A stretch of DNA of 64,000 nucleotides from Pseudomonadota bacterium (GTDB taxonomy: Bacteria > Pseudomonadota > Alphaproteobacteria > Rhizobiales > Aestuariivirgaceae). Positions within the stretch are counted from its first letter, which is position 1. Every line of letters starts with the position of its first letter. The stretch is from positions 124,001 to 188,000 of the forward strand of contig JAIUNJ010000002.1 in assembly GCA_020161855.1 (NCBI GenBank), given 5' to 3'. The translations under genes were made by a program, and so were the position numbers. A model generated the notes under the pieces. It searched no databases, was not told the DNA's origin, and worked only from the letters and a program-made list of their open reading frames with translations. Positions 41,994-51,200 of this stretch are shown one piece after another.

Positions 41994-43016
41994 TTGCCCA
42001 AAACAGCTTTGATAACCGGTATAGCAGGCCAGGACGGCGCATATCTGGCTCGCCTTCTGCTCGAGAAGGGCTACACCGTACATGGCACCACGCGGCGAAG
42101 CAGCATGCCGCAGGGCCATACGCGGCTGGAAGCGCTCGGCGTCATCGATCATTTGCACCTACACGAATCCGAACTTACTGAAGCATCGAATCTGCAGCGC
42201 CTCGTCGGCCGTGTTGCTCCAGACGAGATCTACAATCTGGCGGCACAAAGCCATGTGGCCACTTCATTCGACGTTCCGATCTACACGACGGATATAAATG
42301 CGCTTGGCCCGCTGCGCCTGCTTGAGATCGTCCGCACCATGGGCGGCAAGTGCCGCTTCTACCAGGCGTCCACATCAGAGATGTTCGGCAACGCCCCTGC
42401 TCCGCAATCCGAAGAAACGCCGCTCAATCCCAGAAGCCCCTACGCTGCCGCAAAGACGTTGGCGCATCATGCCACCTTGAACTACGCGTCAGCCTTCGGA
42501 CTTCACGCGTCTTCGGGCATCCTCTTCAATCACGAAAGCCCCCTGCGCGGCATCGGCTTCGTCACGCGCAAAGTGGCCCGCGGGCTTGCCCACATTGCGC
42601 TTGGACGCCAAGACAAGCTGCTACTTGGCAATCTTGATGCTGTGCGCGACTGGGGCTACGCGCCCGACTATGTTGAAGGAATGTGGCGCATGCTTCAGCA
42701 CGACAGTCCTCGAAGCTTTGTGCTGGCTACAGGTGAGGGCCATACAGTCCGCGATTTTGTTGAAGCAGCCTGCCGCTCAATGGATTGGTCTATCGCATGG
42801 AGCGGCGAGGGAGAGCACGAGATTGCAATCGATACAAAGACGGGCCGGACGATTATTACGATTGATCCTCAGCTATACCGGCCTCTTGAAGTGAACAAAC
42901 TCGTCGGTGATCCCTCTCTCGCAGAACGAGAGCTGGGCTGGACGAGAAGCGTTGATTTCGCTCAGCTGGTAGATCTGATGATACGTCATGATCTTCATGA
43001 GGCCACCGCAAGGTGA
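41994..43016 (+). CDS. gmd: GDP-mannose 4,6-dehydratase
   Basis: A 340-residue short-chain dehydrogenase-type enzyme converting GDP-mannose to GDP-4-keto-6-deoxymannose, precursor of GDP-fucose, rhamnose or perosamine in surface glycans. Rossmann motif GIAGQDGAYLARLLL; TSEMFGNAPAPQSEETPL; catalytic Tyr150/Lys154 (SPYAAAK) and GILFNHESPLRG are present. The start is a TTG at 41994; no nearby ATG preserves the Rossmann motif. The epimerase or aminotransferase that completes the sugar is not adjacent. Confidence 0.92.
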   Translation: MPKTALITGIAGQDGAYLARLLLEKGYTVHGTTRRSSMPQGHTRLEALGVIDHLHLHESELTEASNLQRLVGRVAPDEIYNLAAQSHVATSFDVPIYTTDINALGPLRLLEIVRTMGGKCRFYQASTSEMFGNAPAPQSEETPLNPRSPYAAAKTLAHHATLNYASAFGLHASSGILFNHESPLRGIGFVTRKVARGLAHIALGRQDKLLLGNLDAVRDWGYAPDYVEGMWRMLQHDSPRSFVLATGEGHTVRDFVEAACRSMDWSIAWSGEGEHEIAIDTKTGRTIITIDPQLYRPLEVNKLVGDPSLAERELGWTRSVDFAQLVDLMIRHDLHEATAR

Positions 43017-43036
43017 CCATAAGCCTGCGGGAACTT

Positions 43037-44143
43037 CTAGCTCCACAACTCCCTCAGCAGCGCCGCAATCTGCCGGCCGACAACAGCAGGGGCATGCTGC
43101 CGCTCCATGAGCTGTCGCCCTGCCTGCCCACGAGCGCGGCGCAGTGACTGATCACTGTAGGCAAGGCGCAGCTTTGCCGCGGCGTCGTCAAGAGAGGGGT
43201 CGGCCCATTTCATACCCTCGGTACCTGCGACATACTCCCCGGTGGTAATGCTGGTGATGTCGTATGTGACCGGATATCCCGTCTCATTGTTGATAAAGTC
43301 GCGCGTTCCGGAATAGTCAGTCGCGACGACAGCTTTCTCCAGAATCAAAGCCTCTGCTGCACCCAACCCGAAGCCTTCGGAGCGATGCAGAGACAGCAGG
43401 ACATCGCACTGCTGCAGCAGTTGATCCATGGCAGTTCGTGATACAGTTTCGTCGATGATCTTGACTTGCGGGATCTTCTGCATGAGCGCCTGGAAAGACC
43501 GACGGATTCCGTCATCCCGGGTTCCGCGCAGTTTCACCCACAATTCGATGCCTTGCGGCACGGGTGAGAAGGCGCTCAGGAACGCATTCACCGCGCCCGT
43601 CGGGTTCTTTCTCTGCACATGGGAGTCGACGTCCAGATAGGTCAGAACGACAAACCTGCCGTTCACGCCGTCAGGCTTTCCCGCCGGATCCAGGAACGGC
43701 ATTGGCAGGGGCACATGTATGACCGGCAGGGATGTCGCCCGGCGGAAGGCATCGGCTATGAACTTTGATGGCGCCCAGATCGCGTCAAATCGCCCTATAT
43801 TGCGAAGCCATGGACGCGGAATCTCCTCAAGCTCCCAGAAAGGATAGAGAATATTCTTGCGGCCAGGTACCGGCTCAATTGCCCTGCGCTGCAGTCCAGC
43901 AACAGGAAGAACATGAATTGTCGTGCGTTGATCGTTGACGGGGCTGGTCCGTCCTGAGAACTCCAAGGCGTTCTGGCGGCCTTCGCTTGGCAGGTTGACG
44001 TAGGTCGTCTCAATACCCGCCGCCTCAAATGCCAGGCCGAGATTGCGGGCAGCCTGCCCTAAGCCGATTTCAGACAGCACGTAGCCAGAGATACAGGCGC
44101 CAGTGCGCAGCGTTCCGCGCCCGCCCAAATGAGATTCTGCCAA
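43037..44143 (-). CDS. GT4 family glycosyltransferase
   Basis: A 368-residue GT-B glycosyltransferase. N-terminal GYVLSEIGLGQAARNLG resembles polysaccharide-cluster enzymes; the C-terminal donor motif SEGFGLGAAEALILEKAVVATDYSG is typical of GT4. It probably adds a sugar to a surface polysaccharide. The start is a TTG at 44143; no better ATG is near, so the N terminus is uncertain. Tail-to-tail with gmd. Confidence 0.83.
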   Translation of the reverse strand: MAESHLGGRGTLRTGACISGYVLSEIGLGQAARNLGLAFEAAGIETTYVNLPSEGRQNALEFSGRTSPVNDQRTTIHVLPVAGLQRRAIEPVPGRKNILYPFWELEEIPRPWLRNIGRFDAIWAPSKFIADAFRRATSLPVIHVPLPMPFLDPAGKPDGVNGRFVVLTYLDVDSHVQRKNPTGAVNAFLSAFSPVPQGIELWVKLRGTRDDGIRRSFQALMQKIPQVKIIDETVSRTAMDQLLQQCDVLLSLHRSEGFGLGAAEALILEKAVVATDYSGTRDFINNETGYPVTYDITSITTGEYVAGTEGMKWADPSLDDAAAKLRLAYSDQSLRRARGQAGRQLMERQHAPAVVGRQIAALLRELWS

Positions 44144-44206
44144 GTTAATAACCGCACCCGCCCCCGGTGCTTGTTAGGTTATTTCATGAGTTTACATGGC
44201 GGGGGC

Positions 44207-44300
44207 TGGCGGAGACAGAGGGATTCGAACCCTCGATACGCCTTTGCAAGCGTATAACGGTTTAGCAAACCGCCGCCTTCAGCCACTCGGCCATGTCTCC
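44207..44300 (-). tRNA. tRNA-Ser (anticodon GCU)
   Basis: A 94-nt class II tRNA read on the minus strand: acceptor GGAGACA/TGTCTCC, discriminator G with encoded CCA, long variable arm, and anticodon loop TTGCTAA giving GCU (reads AGC/AGU). Confidence 0.96.
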
Positions 44301-44423
44301 GCGATCGAGGTGGAAGCGTGGGCGGCTTTTGCCGTGATTTGTCGGCCAGCGCAAGCTTGGGCAGCCGCCAGACCCTTGAGAAAGCTTACCGCGATTTAAT
44401 CCGACTCTTGGTGTCGGCTTTGA

Positions 44424-44473
44424 TTGACAGGCTATGGCGGGACGCCTAGACGAAATCCGATTAATTTAATCGG
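44424..44473 (+). promoter_or_regulatory. Promoter and palindromic operator candidate for the iron-binding protein gene
   Basis: TTGACA (44424-44429) is followed after 17 bp by TAGACG (44447-44452), a partial -10. CCGATTAATTTAATCGG (44457-44473) is a perfect inverted repeat (CCGATTA/TAATCGG, 3-bp centre) whose right arm merges with the CGGAG ribosome site. It could be a repressor operator or a leader hairpin. It does not match a classic Fur box. Confidence 0.45.
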
Positions 44474-44483
44474 AGAACGTCAA

Positions 44484-45503
44484 ATGAACACTCGCCGTTT
44501 CGTGCTCACGCTTCTGGCCTCCGCCATGCTGGCAGGTCCTGCCCTCGCCGACGGAGTCGTGAATGTCTACTCCTATCGCCAGCCCACCCTGGTCGATCCG
44601 CTCTTCAAGAAGTTCACCGAGGAGACGGGCATCGAGGTGAAGACGGTGTTCGCCGAAAAGGGCCTGATCGAACGCATGGAGCAGGAAGGCAACCTGAGCC
44701 CGGTCGATATTCTGATGACGGCAGATATCGGTCGTCTGGTCGAAGCCAAGGAAAAGGGCCTTGGCCAGCCTGTGAATGATGAAAAAATCAATGCCAACGT
44801 GCCGGCCACCCTGCGCGATCCGGGCAATGAATGGTTTGGCCTCACGATGCGTGCCCGCGTCGTCTACGCTTCGAAAGAGCGCGTGGCACAGGACACGATC
44901 AGCTACGAAGAACTTGCTGACCCGAAGTGGAAAGGCAAGATCTGTATCCGCCCTGGCGATCATCCCTATAACATCGGCCTGATCTCGGCGATGATCGCCA
45001 AGCGCGGCCTGGACAACACCCGCACCTGGCTGCAGGGCCTGAAGGCCAATCTCGCCACCAAGCCGAACGGCAATGACCGCGCCCAGGCGAAGGGCGTGTG
45101 GTCCGGCGAATGCGATCTCGCCGTAGCCAACACCTATTACATGGGTCTGATGGCCAACAACGACAAGGAACCCGAACAGAAGGAATGGGCCAAGGCGTCC
45201 AAGATCCTGTTCCCCTCGTCCCCCGAAATGGGCACGCAGGTGAATATCTCGGGCATGTTGCTGGCCAAGAATTCGCCGAACAAGGACAATGCGCTGAAGC
45301 TCATGGAGTTCCTTGCGAGTGATGAAGCCCAGGCCCTCTATGCCTCCCAGAACTACGAGTATCCGGTAGACCCGCATGTTGCTCCGTCGGAGACCGTCGC
45401 CTCCTGGGGCAAGTTTGAACCTGAGACAACCAACATCGCGGAAGTGGCAGCCCACCAGAAGGAAGCTGCCAAGCTCGTCGACGAAGTTCAGTTCAACAAC
45501 TGA
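44484..45503 (+). CDS. fbpA: Iron(III) ABC transporter substrate-binding protein
   Basis: A 339-residue periplasmic ferric-iron-binding protein of the FbpA/FutA type. Signal peptide about 1-22 (MNTRRFVLTLLASAML...ALADG). The mature protein begins VVNVYSYRQPTLVDPLFKKF and contains the adjacent tyrosines of the Fe site in NTYYMGLMANND. The ATG at 44484 has CGGAGAA upstream. No permease or ATPase genes are next to it; it stands alone between a palindromic operator and a terminator, suggesting separately regulated high expression. Confidence 0.9.
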   Translation: MNTRRFVLTLLASAMLAGPALADGVVNVYSYRQPTLVDPLFKKFTEETGIEVKTVFAEKGLIERMEQEGNLSPVDILMTADIGRLVEAKEKGLGQPVNDEKINANVPATLRDPGNEWFGLTMRARVVYASKERVAQDTISYEELADPKWKGKICIRPGDHPYNIGLISAMIAKRGLDNTRTWLQGLKANLATKPNGNDRAQAKGVWSGECDLAVANTYYMGLMANNDKEPEQKEWAKASKILFPSSPEMGTQVNISGMLLAKNSPNKDNALKLMEFLASDEAQALYASQNYEYPVDPHVAPSETVASWGKFEPETTNIAEVAAHQKEAAKLVDEVQFNN

Positions 45504-45523
45504 TTTCCCGCTGATCCACAATC

Positions 45524-45555
45524 AATCCCCCGGCCCTTGGCTGGGGGATTTTTGT
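45524..45555 (+). terminator. Rho-independent terminator of fbpA
   Basis: AATCCCCC (45524-45531) pairs with GGGGGATT (45543-45550), loop GGCCCTTGGCT, followed by a T-run. It lies between convergent genes and may act partly on both. Confidence 0.88.
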
Positions 45556-45556
45556 T

Positions 45557-45820
45557 TCAGTGCAGGGTCATGAAGGCCCGGGCCTGGCGCTGGGCCTCGG
45601 CAATGTCACCCGCCGACATTTCACGGGCGAGTTCGCAGCGATAGGATTTGGCGGCATCGCTGCCCTTGAGCGCTGCAATGTTGAACCACTTGTGCGCGGT
45701 CACATAGTTGCATTCAACGCCACGACCCAAGCAATAGCGCATGCCCGCGGCCAGGAAAGCATCAGCCGCAGCATCCGCGGCAAGTGTGTTGATCTCGTTT
45801 TCGATCGTATCCCAGATCAT
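45557..45820 (-). CDS. Small Sel1-like repeat protein
   Basis: An 87-residue protein with one clear Sel1-type repeat: FLAAGMRYCLGRGV...NYVTAHKWFNIAALKGS, followed by a helical tail. No signal peptide. Small Sel1 proteins of this type occur in many alphaproteobacteria without a known role. Its upstream gap contains two inverted TAACCAT motifs and GANTC sites. Confidence 0.75.
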   Translation of the reverse strand: MIWDTIENEINTLAADAAADAFLAAGMRYCLGRGVECNYVTAHKWFNIAALKGSDAAKSYRCELAREMSAGDIAEAQRQARAFMTLH

Positions 45821-46014
45821 GGTTCTGTCCCTCTGTCTGACGCACAGGGACCTGTCTCGGTTCTACCCCTGCGAGGCGCCACGCCCACCGCGGCCTCCAT
45901 GTGTCACAGCATGCCTCACCCGTCAGAACAGGCACTTAAGCGGTTTGCTTAAGGCTCCTTGAACAGCGAAAGCATGAAGGCACTTGCTAACCAGTGCGCA
46001 GGCAGAAGATTCAA

Positions 46015-46048
46015 ATGGTTACGGCTGCAGCAAGGTTGGCTTAACCAT
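46015..46048. promoter_or_regulatory. Inverted TAACCAT motifs upstream of the Sel1 gene
   Basis: ATGGTTA (46015-46021) and TTAACCAT (46041-46048) face each other across about 20 bp. TTAACCAT resembles the CtrA half-site described in alphaproteobacteria, and GANTC sites lie nearby (GATTC at 46009-46013, GACTC at 46057-46061). The 45821-46100 gap otherwise shows no gene. Confidence 0.35.
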
Positions 46049-46100
46049 GCCGCGTTGACTCATGCTTTACGCTGAACTCGGGTTTCGTCCGCAATCCGGA

Positions 46101-47240
46101 TCACTTGTCGGGAATCGCAAGCGTCATGGCGATGGGGAAGTGATCGGAACCGGTGGGATTGCCAACGACTTCCGGCGTCAGTGACCTGATGTTCTGACTC
46201 GTGAAGATATGGTCGATTGCCAGCTGTGGCAGCACATAGCCCGTCGGCCAGGTCGGCAGGCTGGTCTGGCGCACAAGTCCCGCGCCTCCTTCGATGGTGC
46301 TGACCACGCGCGAGAACGGCGTGGCATTGAAGTCACCCATCATGATCACGCTGCCACGCTCCGTCTGCAGGTTCTGTACCAATGCTGTCACCTGGCGCAG
46401 TTGCGCCCGGGAATGGGGAAAGCGCGTGGTGTGAACACCCAGCACAGTCAGGCCGCCCAGTGTCGCAAAGCGCGCCTGAATATAGGGTGGCCCCTCCCAT
46501 CGGCCTTTGGCCTCCGGACTGCTGATCGGATACTTCGAGATGATGGCGAGGTGACACTCGGGCTCCTGATCACAGGAGAACTGATACGGATATGCGATGC
46601 GCAGCCGGTCAAGGATCGGCCGCTTGTTTGGCGAGAACTCGATCAACGTCATGATGTCGGCATCGAGCCGCTCGATCTCCTGTGTCAGGCCATCGAGATC
46701 GTCATTCACATAGAACATGTTGAAGTGAGCGACCTTCAGCGGCCGTTCACCGGCCGGGAGATTGAACTCCTGCGAGACGGGCTGGTCGGAAACGATCAAC
46801 GGCCACAGGCCATATCCAATCAGCGAGAGAACGAAGAACAGCAGGCCGAACGTGCTTTTCAAGCGAGGCAGCGCGACCGCCAGCGAGAAACTCGCCGCCA
46901 TCAGAACAAACTGCATGCCGAACTGGGCAAAAACATCAAAAACGGGCCAGATATGCCCGGCGCGCCCAAGGGCCAGCCCGCCAATGGCGCAGAGAAGACC
47001 GATCAACGCGCCACTCCAGCCAACATGGCGGCGCTTGCGGCGCTCTTCCTTCGGACGTTTGGGGTCGATCAGGACGAGATTCGGATCAAGATCCGTGATG
47101 TCCAGCTCGTTCTCATCCTTCTCGATCCGCGCTGGAACCTTGGGTTCAACGCGGATGACAAGGGGCGCTGGCCGCGCCATGCCGGGCGGCGGTGGCCTTC
47201 TGCCGCCGTCCATGGCCTCTTCACTGGAACCGTCTGACAC
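46101..47240 (-). CDS. Membrane-anchored endonuclease/exonuclease/phosphatase-family protein
   Basis: A 379-residue protein. A Pro/Arg-rich cytoplasmic N terminus (about 1-75) precedes three hydrophobic helices (about 76-155) and a C-terminal EEP domain with FNMFYVN, IEFSPNKR, GVHTTRFPHS, MMGDFNATPFS and a terminal GSDHFPI. This architecture occurs in membrane EEP proteins of unknown substrate (phosphodiesters of lipids or nucleotides). The start is uncertain: GTG at 47240 or ATG at 47213. Confidence 0.82.
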   Translation of the reverse strand: MSDGSSEEAMDGGRRPPPPGMARPAPLVIRVEPKVPARIEKDENELDITDLDPNLVLIDPKRPKEERRKRRHVGWSGALIGLLCAIGGLALGRAGHIWPVFDVFAQFGMQFVLMAASFSLAVALPRLKSTFGLLFFVLSLIGYGLWPLIVSDQPVSQEFNLPAGERPLKVAHFNMFYVNDDLDGLTQEIERLDADIMTLIEFSPNKRPILDRLRIAYPYQFSCDQEPECHLAIISKYPISSPEAKGRWEGPPYIQARFATLGGLTVLGVHTTRFPHSRAQLRQVTALVQNLQTERGSVIMMGDFNATPFSRVVSTIEGGAGLVRQTSLPTWPTGYVLPQLAIDHIFTSQNIRSLTPEVVGNPTGSDHFPIAMTLAIPDK

Positions 47241-47278
47241 CTTCGAAACTGCCGCTCAAAACTGACTCGGCAATTCTC

Positions 47279-48025
47279 TTACACCAACCGGCTCTCAAGG
47301 GGCAAAAGTTGTTCGGGTGCGGCAAATCCCGGCAGCGCCTCGATGCGCTTCTTCCAGGCCAGCACATGCGGATAGTGCGCGAGGTCGATGTTGGCGTCGG
47401 GCGCGAAGCGAACCACGCCGTAGATGCCGATATCCGCTGCCGTCGGCTTCTTGCCGGCAATCCATTCAGATTTGGTCAGGTCCTGCTCGAGAACGGCAAT
47501 CGCCGCGCGGGCTTCCGTATCGTACATGACGCGAACTTCATCGCCGAACTGACGGAAACCCCGGTTGCGGGCCCTCAGCCTGTAAACCGGCACGGCGAGC
47601 TTGTCCCACTGCCAGAACAGCCATTCGCGGATCCGCTCCCGTTCATGCGGCGTCTTGCCATCGAACTTGCCAAGCGTTTCGGCCAGATGCATCAGGATTG
47701 CAGCGGACTGGACAAGGAATTGCTGGCCATCGCGCAGGGCCGGAACCTGACCATAGCGGTTCTTCACCAGAAAATCGGCCTGCTTGTGCGCACCATCGCG
47801 CAGGCTCACATGAATATAGGAGAACGGGTGCCTGGCGAGCGCGAGCATCAGGGCGACGGTGTAGGTATTGGGCGAACCGGCAAAACCATAGAGTGTAAAG
47901 CGGTTCTTCTCGGCGGCAGAGGGACCCTTTTCCTTCGCTGGTTTGGCACTTTTGGCGGTCTTCGCCGCCTTGGCAGATTTTGACGCAGACTTACTCTTGG
48001 CCGCCGCCTTTGCTGGCTTTGCCAT
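47279..48025 (-). CDS. Glutathione S-transferase with a Lys/Ala-rich N-terminal tail
   Basis: A 248-residue protein: residues 1-40 are almost entirely Lys, Ala, Ser and Pro (histone H1-like), followed by a standard GST: thioredoxin-like domain (FTLYGFAGSPNTYTVALML, GQVPALRDGQQFLVQSAAIL) and helical C-terminal domain (TAADIGIYGVVRF). The glutathione-binding QSAAI segment is intact. Substrate unknown. The unusual tail could bind nucleic acid or acidic surfaces. An upstream inverted repeat and TAACCAT palindrome may regulate it. Confidence 0.85.
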   Translation of the reverse strand: MAKPAKAAAKSKSASKSAKAAKTAKSAKPAKEKGPSAAEKNRFTLYGFAGSPNTYTVALMLALARHPFSYIHVSLRDGAHKQADFLVKNRYGQVPALRDGQQFLVQSAAILMHLAETLGKFDGKTPHERERIREWLFWQWDKLAVPVYRLRARNRGFRQFGDEVRVMYDTEARAAIAVLEQDLTKSEWIAGKKPTAADIGIYGVVRFAPDANIDLAHYPHVLAWKKRIEALPGFAAPEQLLPLESRLV

Positions 48026-48053
48026 TCGACCCGACTCCCCTACCCATTCGTAT

Positions 48054-48115
48054 GCTGAAATTCAGCGTACGGACTATAGCGGATCGGCCAGCGCCTGCCA
48101 ATGGTTAATAACCAT
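48054..48115. promoter_or_regulatory. Two palindromes upstream of the GST gene
   Basis: GCTGAAATTCAGC (48054-48066) is a perfect palindrome 29-41 bp before the GST ATG. ATGGTTAATAACCAT (48101-48115) is a perfect 15-nt inverted pair of TAACCAT motifs, and a third ATGGTTA occurs at 48126-48132 in the gatB end. They are candidate operator sites. Confidence 0.4.
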
Positions 48116-48118
48116 ATG

Positions 48119-49612
48119 TTATTGCATGGTTATTTCGAGTTTTTTGCGCAGCAGCTCGTTCACCGCCTGGGGATTGGCCTTGCCGCCGGTGGACTTCATG
48201 ACCTGGCCCACGAACCAGCCCAGAAGGTTCGGCTTGGCCTTGGCGGCCTCGGCCTTGTCGGGATTTGCCGCGACAATTTCATCGACGGCCTTCTCGATCG
48301 CCGACATGTCGGTCACCTGCTTGAGGCCACGGCTCTCGACGATCGCCGCCGGGTCGCCGCCTTCCGTCCACATGATCTCAAAGACATCCTTGGCAATCTT
48401 GCCCGAGATGACGCCGGACCCGATGAGGTCCACGATGCCACCGATCTGGGCCGCGGTGACCGGCGAGTTCTCCACGGTTTTGCCTTCCTTGTTCAGGCGG
48501 CCGAACAACTCGTTGATCACCCAGTTTGCAGCGAGCTTGCCATCCCGGCCCTTGGCAACATCCTCATAGAACGCAGCTGAAGCCTGCTCGGCGACGAGAA
48601 CCGATGAATCATAGGCGGTCAGTCCGAAGGACGACATGAAGCGGTTGCGCTTCTCGTCCGGAAGCTCCGGCAAGGATTTGGCGATGCCATCGACCCAGGC
48701 CTGCTCCAGTTCGAGAGGCAGCAAGTCGGGATCGGGGAAATAGCGGTAGTCGTGGGCCTCCTCCTTCGAGCGCATGGAGCGCGTCTCGCCCTTGCGTGCA
48801 TCGAAGAGCCGCGTCTCCTGATCGATCTTTCCGCCATCCTCCAGGATGCCAATCTGACGCCGCGCCTCATACTCGATGGCCTGGCCCATAAAGCGGATCG
48901 AGTTCACGTTCTTGATCTCGCAACGGGTACCAAACTCGCCGCCCGGCCGCCGCACAGAGACGTTGACGTCAGCGCGCATGGAGCCCTGCTCCATGTTGCC
49001 GTCGCAGGTGCCGAGGTAGCGCATGATCTGGCGGAGCTTCGTCACATAGGCCTTGGCTTCGTCCGCCGAGCGCATGTCCGGCCGCGACACGATTTCCATC
49101 AGGGCGCAGCCCGAACGGTTCAGGTCGACGAAGGACATGCTGGGGTGCTGGTCATGCAGCGATTTCCCAGCATCCTGCTCAAGGTGCAGACGTTCAATAC
49201 CGATCTCGGTCGACTTGCCGTCATCAAGGTCGATCGTCACCTTGCCCTCGCCCACAACAGGCTGCTTGTACTGCGAGATCTGGTAGCCCTGCGGCAGGTC
49301 GGGGTAGAAATAATTCTTCCGGTCGAAAACCGAATAATTATTGATCGTGGCTTTCAGCCCGAGACCGGTGCGCACGGCCTGCTCGACGCAGTAGCGGTTG
49401 ATCACGGGCAGCATGCCGGGCATGGCCGCGTCCACGGTCGAGACGTGGTCATTGGGCTCACCGCCAAATTCCGCCGAAGCCCCCGAGAAGAGCTTGGCCT
49501 TGGAGAGAACCTGGGCATGGACTTCAAGCCCGATGATGATCTCCCAGTCGCCGGTGGCGCCCTTGATCCAGTCCTTCTTGTCGGCAACGCGCTTTGCGGA
49601 ATCCATGTTCAT
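48119..49612 (-). CDS. gatB: Aspartyl/glutamyl-tRNA(Asn/Gln) amidotransferase subunit B
   Basis: A 498-residue GatB, which with GatA and GatC amidates misacylated Glu-tRNA(Gln) or Asp-tRNA(Asn). The GatB signature [42 protein letters not shown] and a C-terminal YqeY-like tail domain are clear. The ATG at 49612 is chosen; two codons downstream is another ATG. gatA and gatC are not adjacent. Confidence 0.96.
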   Translation of the reverse strand: MNMDSAKRVADKKDWIKGATGDWEIIIGLEVHAQVLSKAKLFSGASAEFGGEPNDHVSTVDAAMPGMLPVINRYCVEQAVRTGLGLKATINNYSVFDRKNYFYPDLPQGYQISQYKQPVVGEGKVTIDLDDGKSTEIGIERLHLEQDAGKSLHDQHPSMSFVDLNRSGCALMEIVSRPDMRSADEAKAYVTKLRQIMRYLGTCDGNMEQGSMRADVNVSVRRPGGEFGTRCEIKNVNSIRFMGQAIEYEARRQIGILEDGGKIDQETRLFDARKGETRSMRSKEEAHDYRYFPDPDLLPLELEQAWVDGIAKSLPELPDEKRNRFMSSFGLTAYDSSVLVAEQASAAFYEDVAKGRDGKLAANWVINELFGRLNKEGKTVENSPVTAAQIGGIVDLIGSGVISGKIAKDVFEIMWTEGGDPAAIVESRGLKQVTDMSAIEKAVDEIVAANPDKAEAAKAKPNLLGWFVGQVMKSTGGKANPQAVNELLRKKLEITMQ

Positions 49613-49658
49613 GTCCAGATATGCTTTCGGCGGGTGGTAACGTCTCGACCTGCGGCGA

Positions 49659-49901
49659 TCAACCCCCGTCGCGATTGATTTCCTTGCCAATGGCGCGGAC
49701 CAGATAGGCGGCGAGAAGGACCAGGACAAAGAGCACGGCCAGAAAACCCCAGTCCTGGCGGCTCAGCGAGATGCCGTTTTCCGGGTGGCTTCTCTGCCAC
49801 ACGAGCAAGGCGGCGAAACACAACAGCAGCAAGCCCGCCGCCAGCGCACCGGAGCGCAGAATCTTCAGCAGAAGCCGGGCCAGGGGAGACATCTCTGCCA
49901 T
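49659..49901 (-). CDS. Small two-helix membrane protein
   Basis: An 80-residue hydrophobic protein with two helices (about 18-36 and 51-68) and a short polar loop ([17 protein letters not shown]). It lies 46 bp upstream of gatB on the same strand, so they may be co-transcribed. Unrecognised. Confidence 0.65.
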   Translation of the reverse strand: MAEMSPLARLLLKILRSGALAAGLLLLCFAALLVWQRSHPENGISLSRQDWGFLAVLFVLVLLAAYLVRAIGKEINRDGG

Positions 49902-49958
49902 GCAGCCATACCCTCCAGTATATTGATTTCAGGGGCAAAATAGTCTCTCGTCCGCCGC

Positions 49959-51131
49959 ATGGCAAAAGGCAAATCAGACCGCTCCAAACTCCACCCGGCA
50001 ACCCGCATCGTTACGGCGTCGCGCAGCTACGCCGAGCATGGCATGGTCAATCCCGCCGTCTACCGGGCATCGACCATCACCTTTCCGGACGTCGAGACAC
50101 TTCACAACCGGAACCAGCCCTATCTCTACGGCCGCCGCGGCACGCCGACATCCCAGGCCTTCGAGACGGCCGTGGCGGAGCTTGAGGGCGGGCACAATGC
50201 CAAGGCCTGCCCCTCCGGGCTTGCCGCTATCTCGACAGCCCTGCTCGCCTTCCTCAGGGCGGGCGACCATCTGCTCATGGTCGACACGGTCTATCAGCCT
50301 GCCCGCCAGTTCTGCGACACGATCCTCAAGGGCCTCGGCATCGAAACCACCTATTATGATCCGTTGATCGGGAAAGGCATCTCCGGCCTGACGCGGCCCA
50401 ACACGCGCGTCGTCTATTGCGAGAGCCCCGGCTCGCAGACGATGGAGGTGCAGGATATTGCGGCCATCGTCGACGCTGCCAGGCCCGCCGGCATCACGGT
50501 GATCCTCGACAACACCTGGAGCGCCGGACACTACTTCAAGGCCTTCGCCCATGGCTGCGATGTCTCGGTGCAGGCAGCCACGAAATATCTCGTCGGCCAT
50601 TCCGATGCGATGCTTGGCACAGTGACCTGCAATGCCGAGGCCTGGCCGCGCTTCAAGGACGCCTACGAGAACATGGGCATGTTTGCCGGGCCGGATGACA
50701 TGTATCTCGCCTTGCGCGGCATGCGCACACTCGACGTCCGCCTCGAACGGCACATGAAGAGCGCGCTTGCCGTTGCCGAATGGTTGCGCAGCCGGCCCGA
50801 GGTGGAGACCGTTCTGCATCCGGGCCTCTCCAACGCACCGGGGCATTCAATCTGGCGGCGCGACTTTGCCGGTGCGTCCGGCCTGTTCTCCGTCGTGCTC
50901 AAGCCCGTGGCGGAAAAGGGTGTCGCCGCCATGCTCGACAACATGGAACTCTTCGCCATGGGCTATTCATGGGGTGGTTTCGAGAGCCTGGTTGTTCCCT
51001 TCAAGCCACACCGTACGGCCACCTCATGGACCGCCAAGGGTCCGTGCCTGCGGCTTCATATCGGCCTCGAAGATACTCAGGATCTCATCGCTGATCTTGA
51101 CGCCGGATTTGACCGGCTTGCCGCTGCGTGA
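49959..51131 (+). CDS. metC: Cystathionine beta-lyase
   Basis: A 390-residue Cys/Met-metabolism PLP enzyme that cleaves cystathionine to homocysteine, pyruvate and ammonia. YGRRGTPTSQAFE, the glycine-rich CPSGLAAIS, DNTWSAGHYF and the PLP lysine Lys209 in QAATKYLVGHSD are typical of the MetC/PatB-like branch. The C-terminal SWGGFESL motif is also typical. The start at 49959 has no strong alternative. Divergent from the small membrane protein gene. Confidence 0.92.
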   Translation: MAKGKSDRSKLHPATRIVTASRSYAEHGMVNPAVYRASTITFPDVETLHNRNQPYLYGRRGTPTSQAFETAVAELEGGHNAKACPSGLAAISTALLAFLRAGDHLLMVDTVYQPARQFCDTILKGLGIETTYYDPLIGKGISGLTRPNTRVVYCESPGSQTMEVQDIAAIVDAARPAGITVILDNTWSAGHYFKAFAHGCDVSVQAATKYLVGHSDAMLGTVTCNAEAWPRFKDAYENMGMFAGPDDMYLALRGMRTLDVRLERHMKSALAVAEWLRSRPEVETVLHPGLSNAPGHSIWRRDFAGASGLFSVVLKPVAEKGVAAMLDNMELFAMGYSWGGFESLVVPFKPHRTATSWTAKGPCLRLHIGLEDTQDLIADLDAGFDRLAAA

Positions 51132-51200
51132 TCGCAGAGCCTCGCGGAAAGGCTTGAAATCGTCGCGCAGGGGCCCACATTGCCGGGGTCGGAGGATGAC

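Noticed and set aside
44424-44483. Fur box for fbpA
   Set aside because: The palindrome CCGATTA/TAATCGG does not match the GATAAT-type Fur consensus, so it is only called a generic operator.
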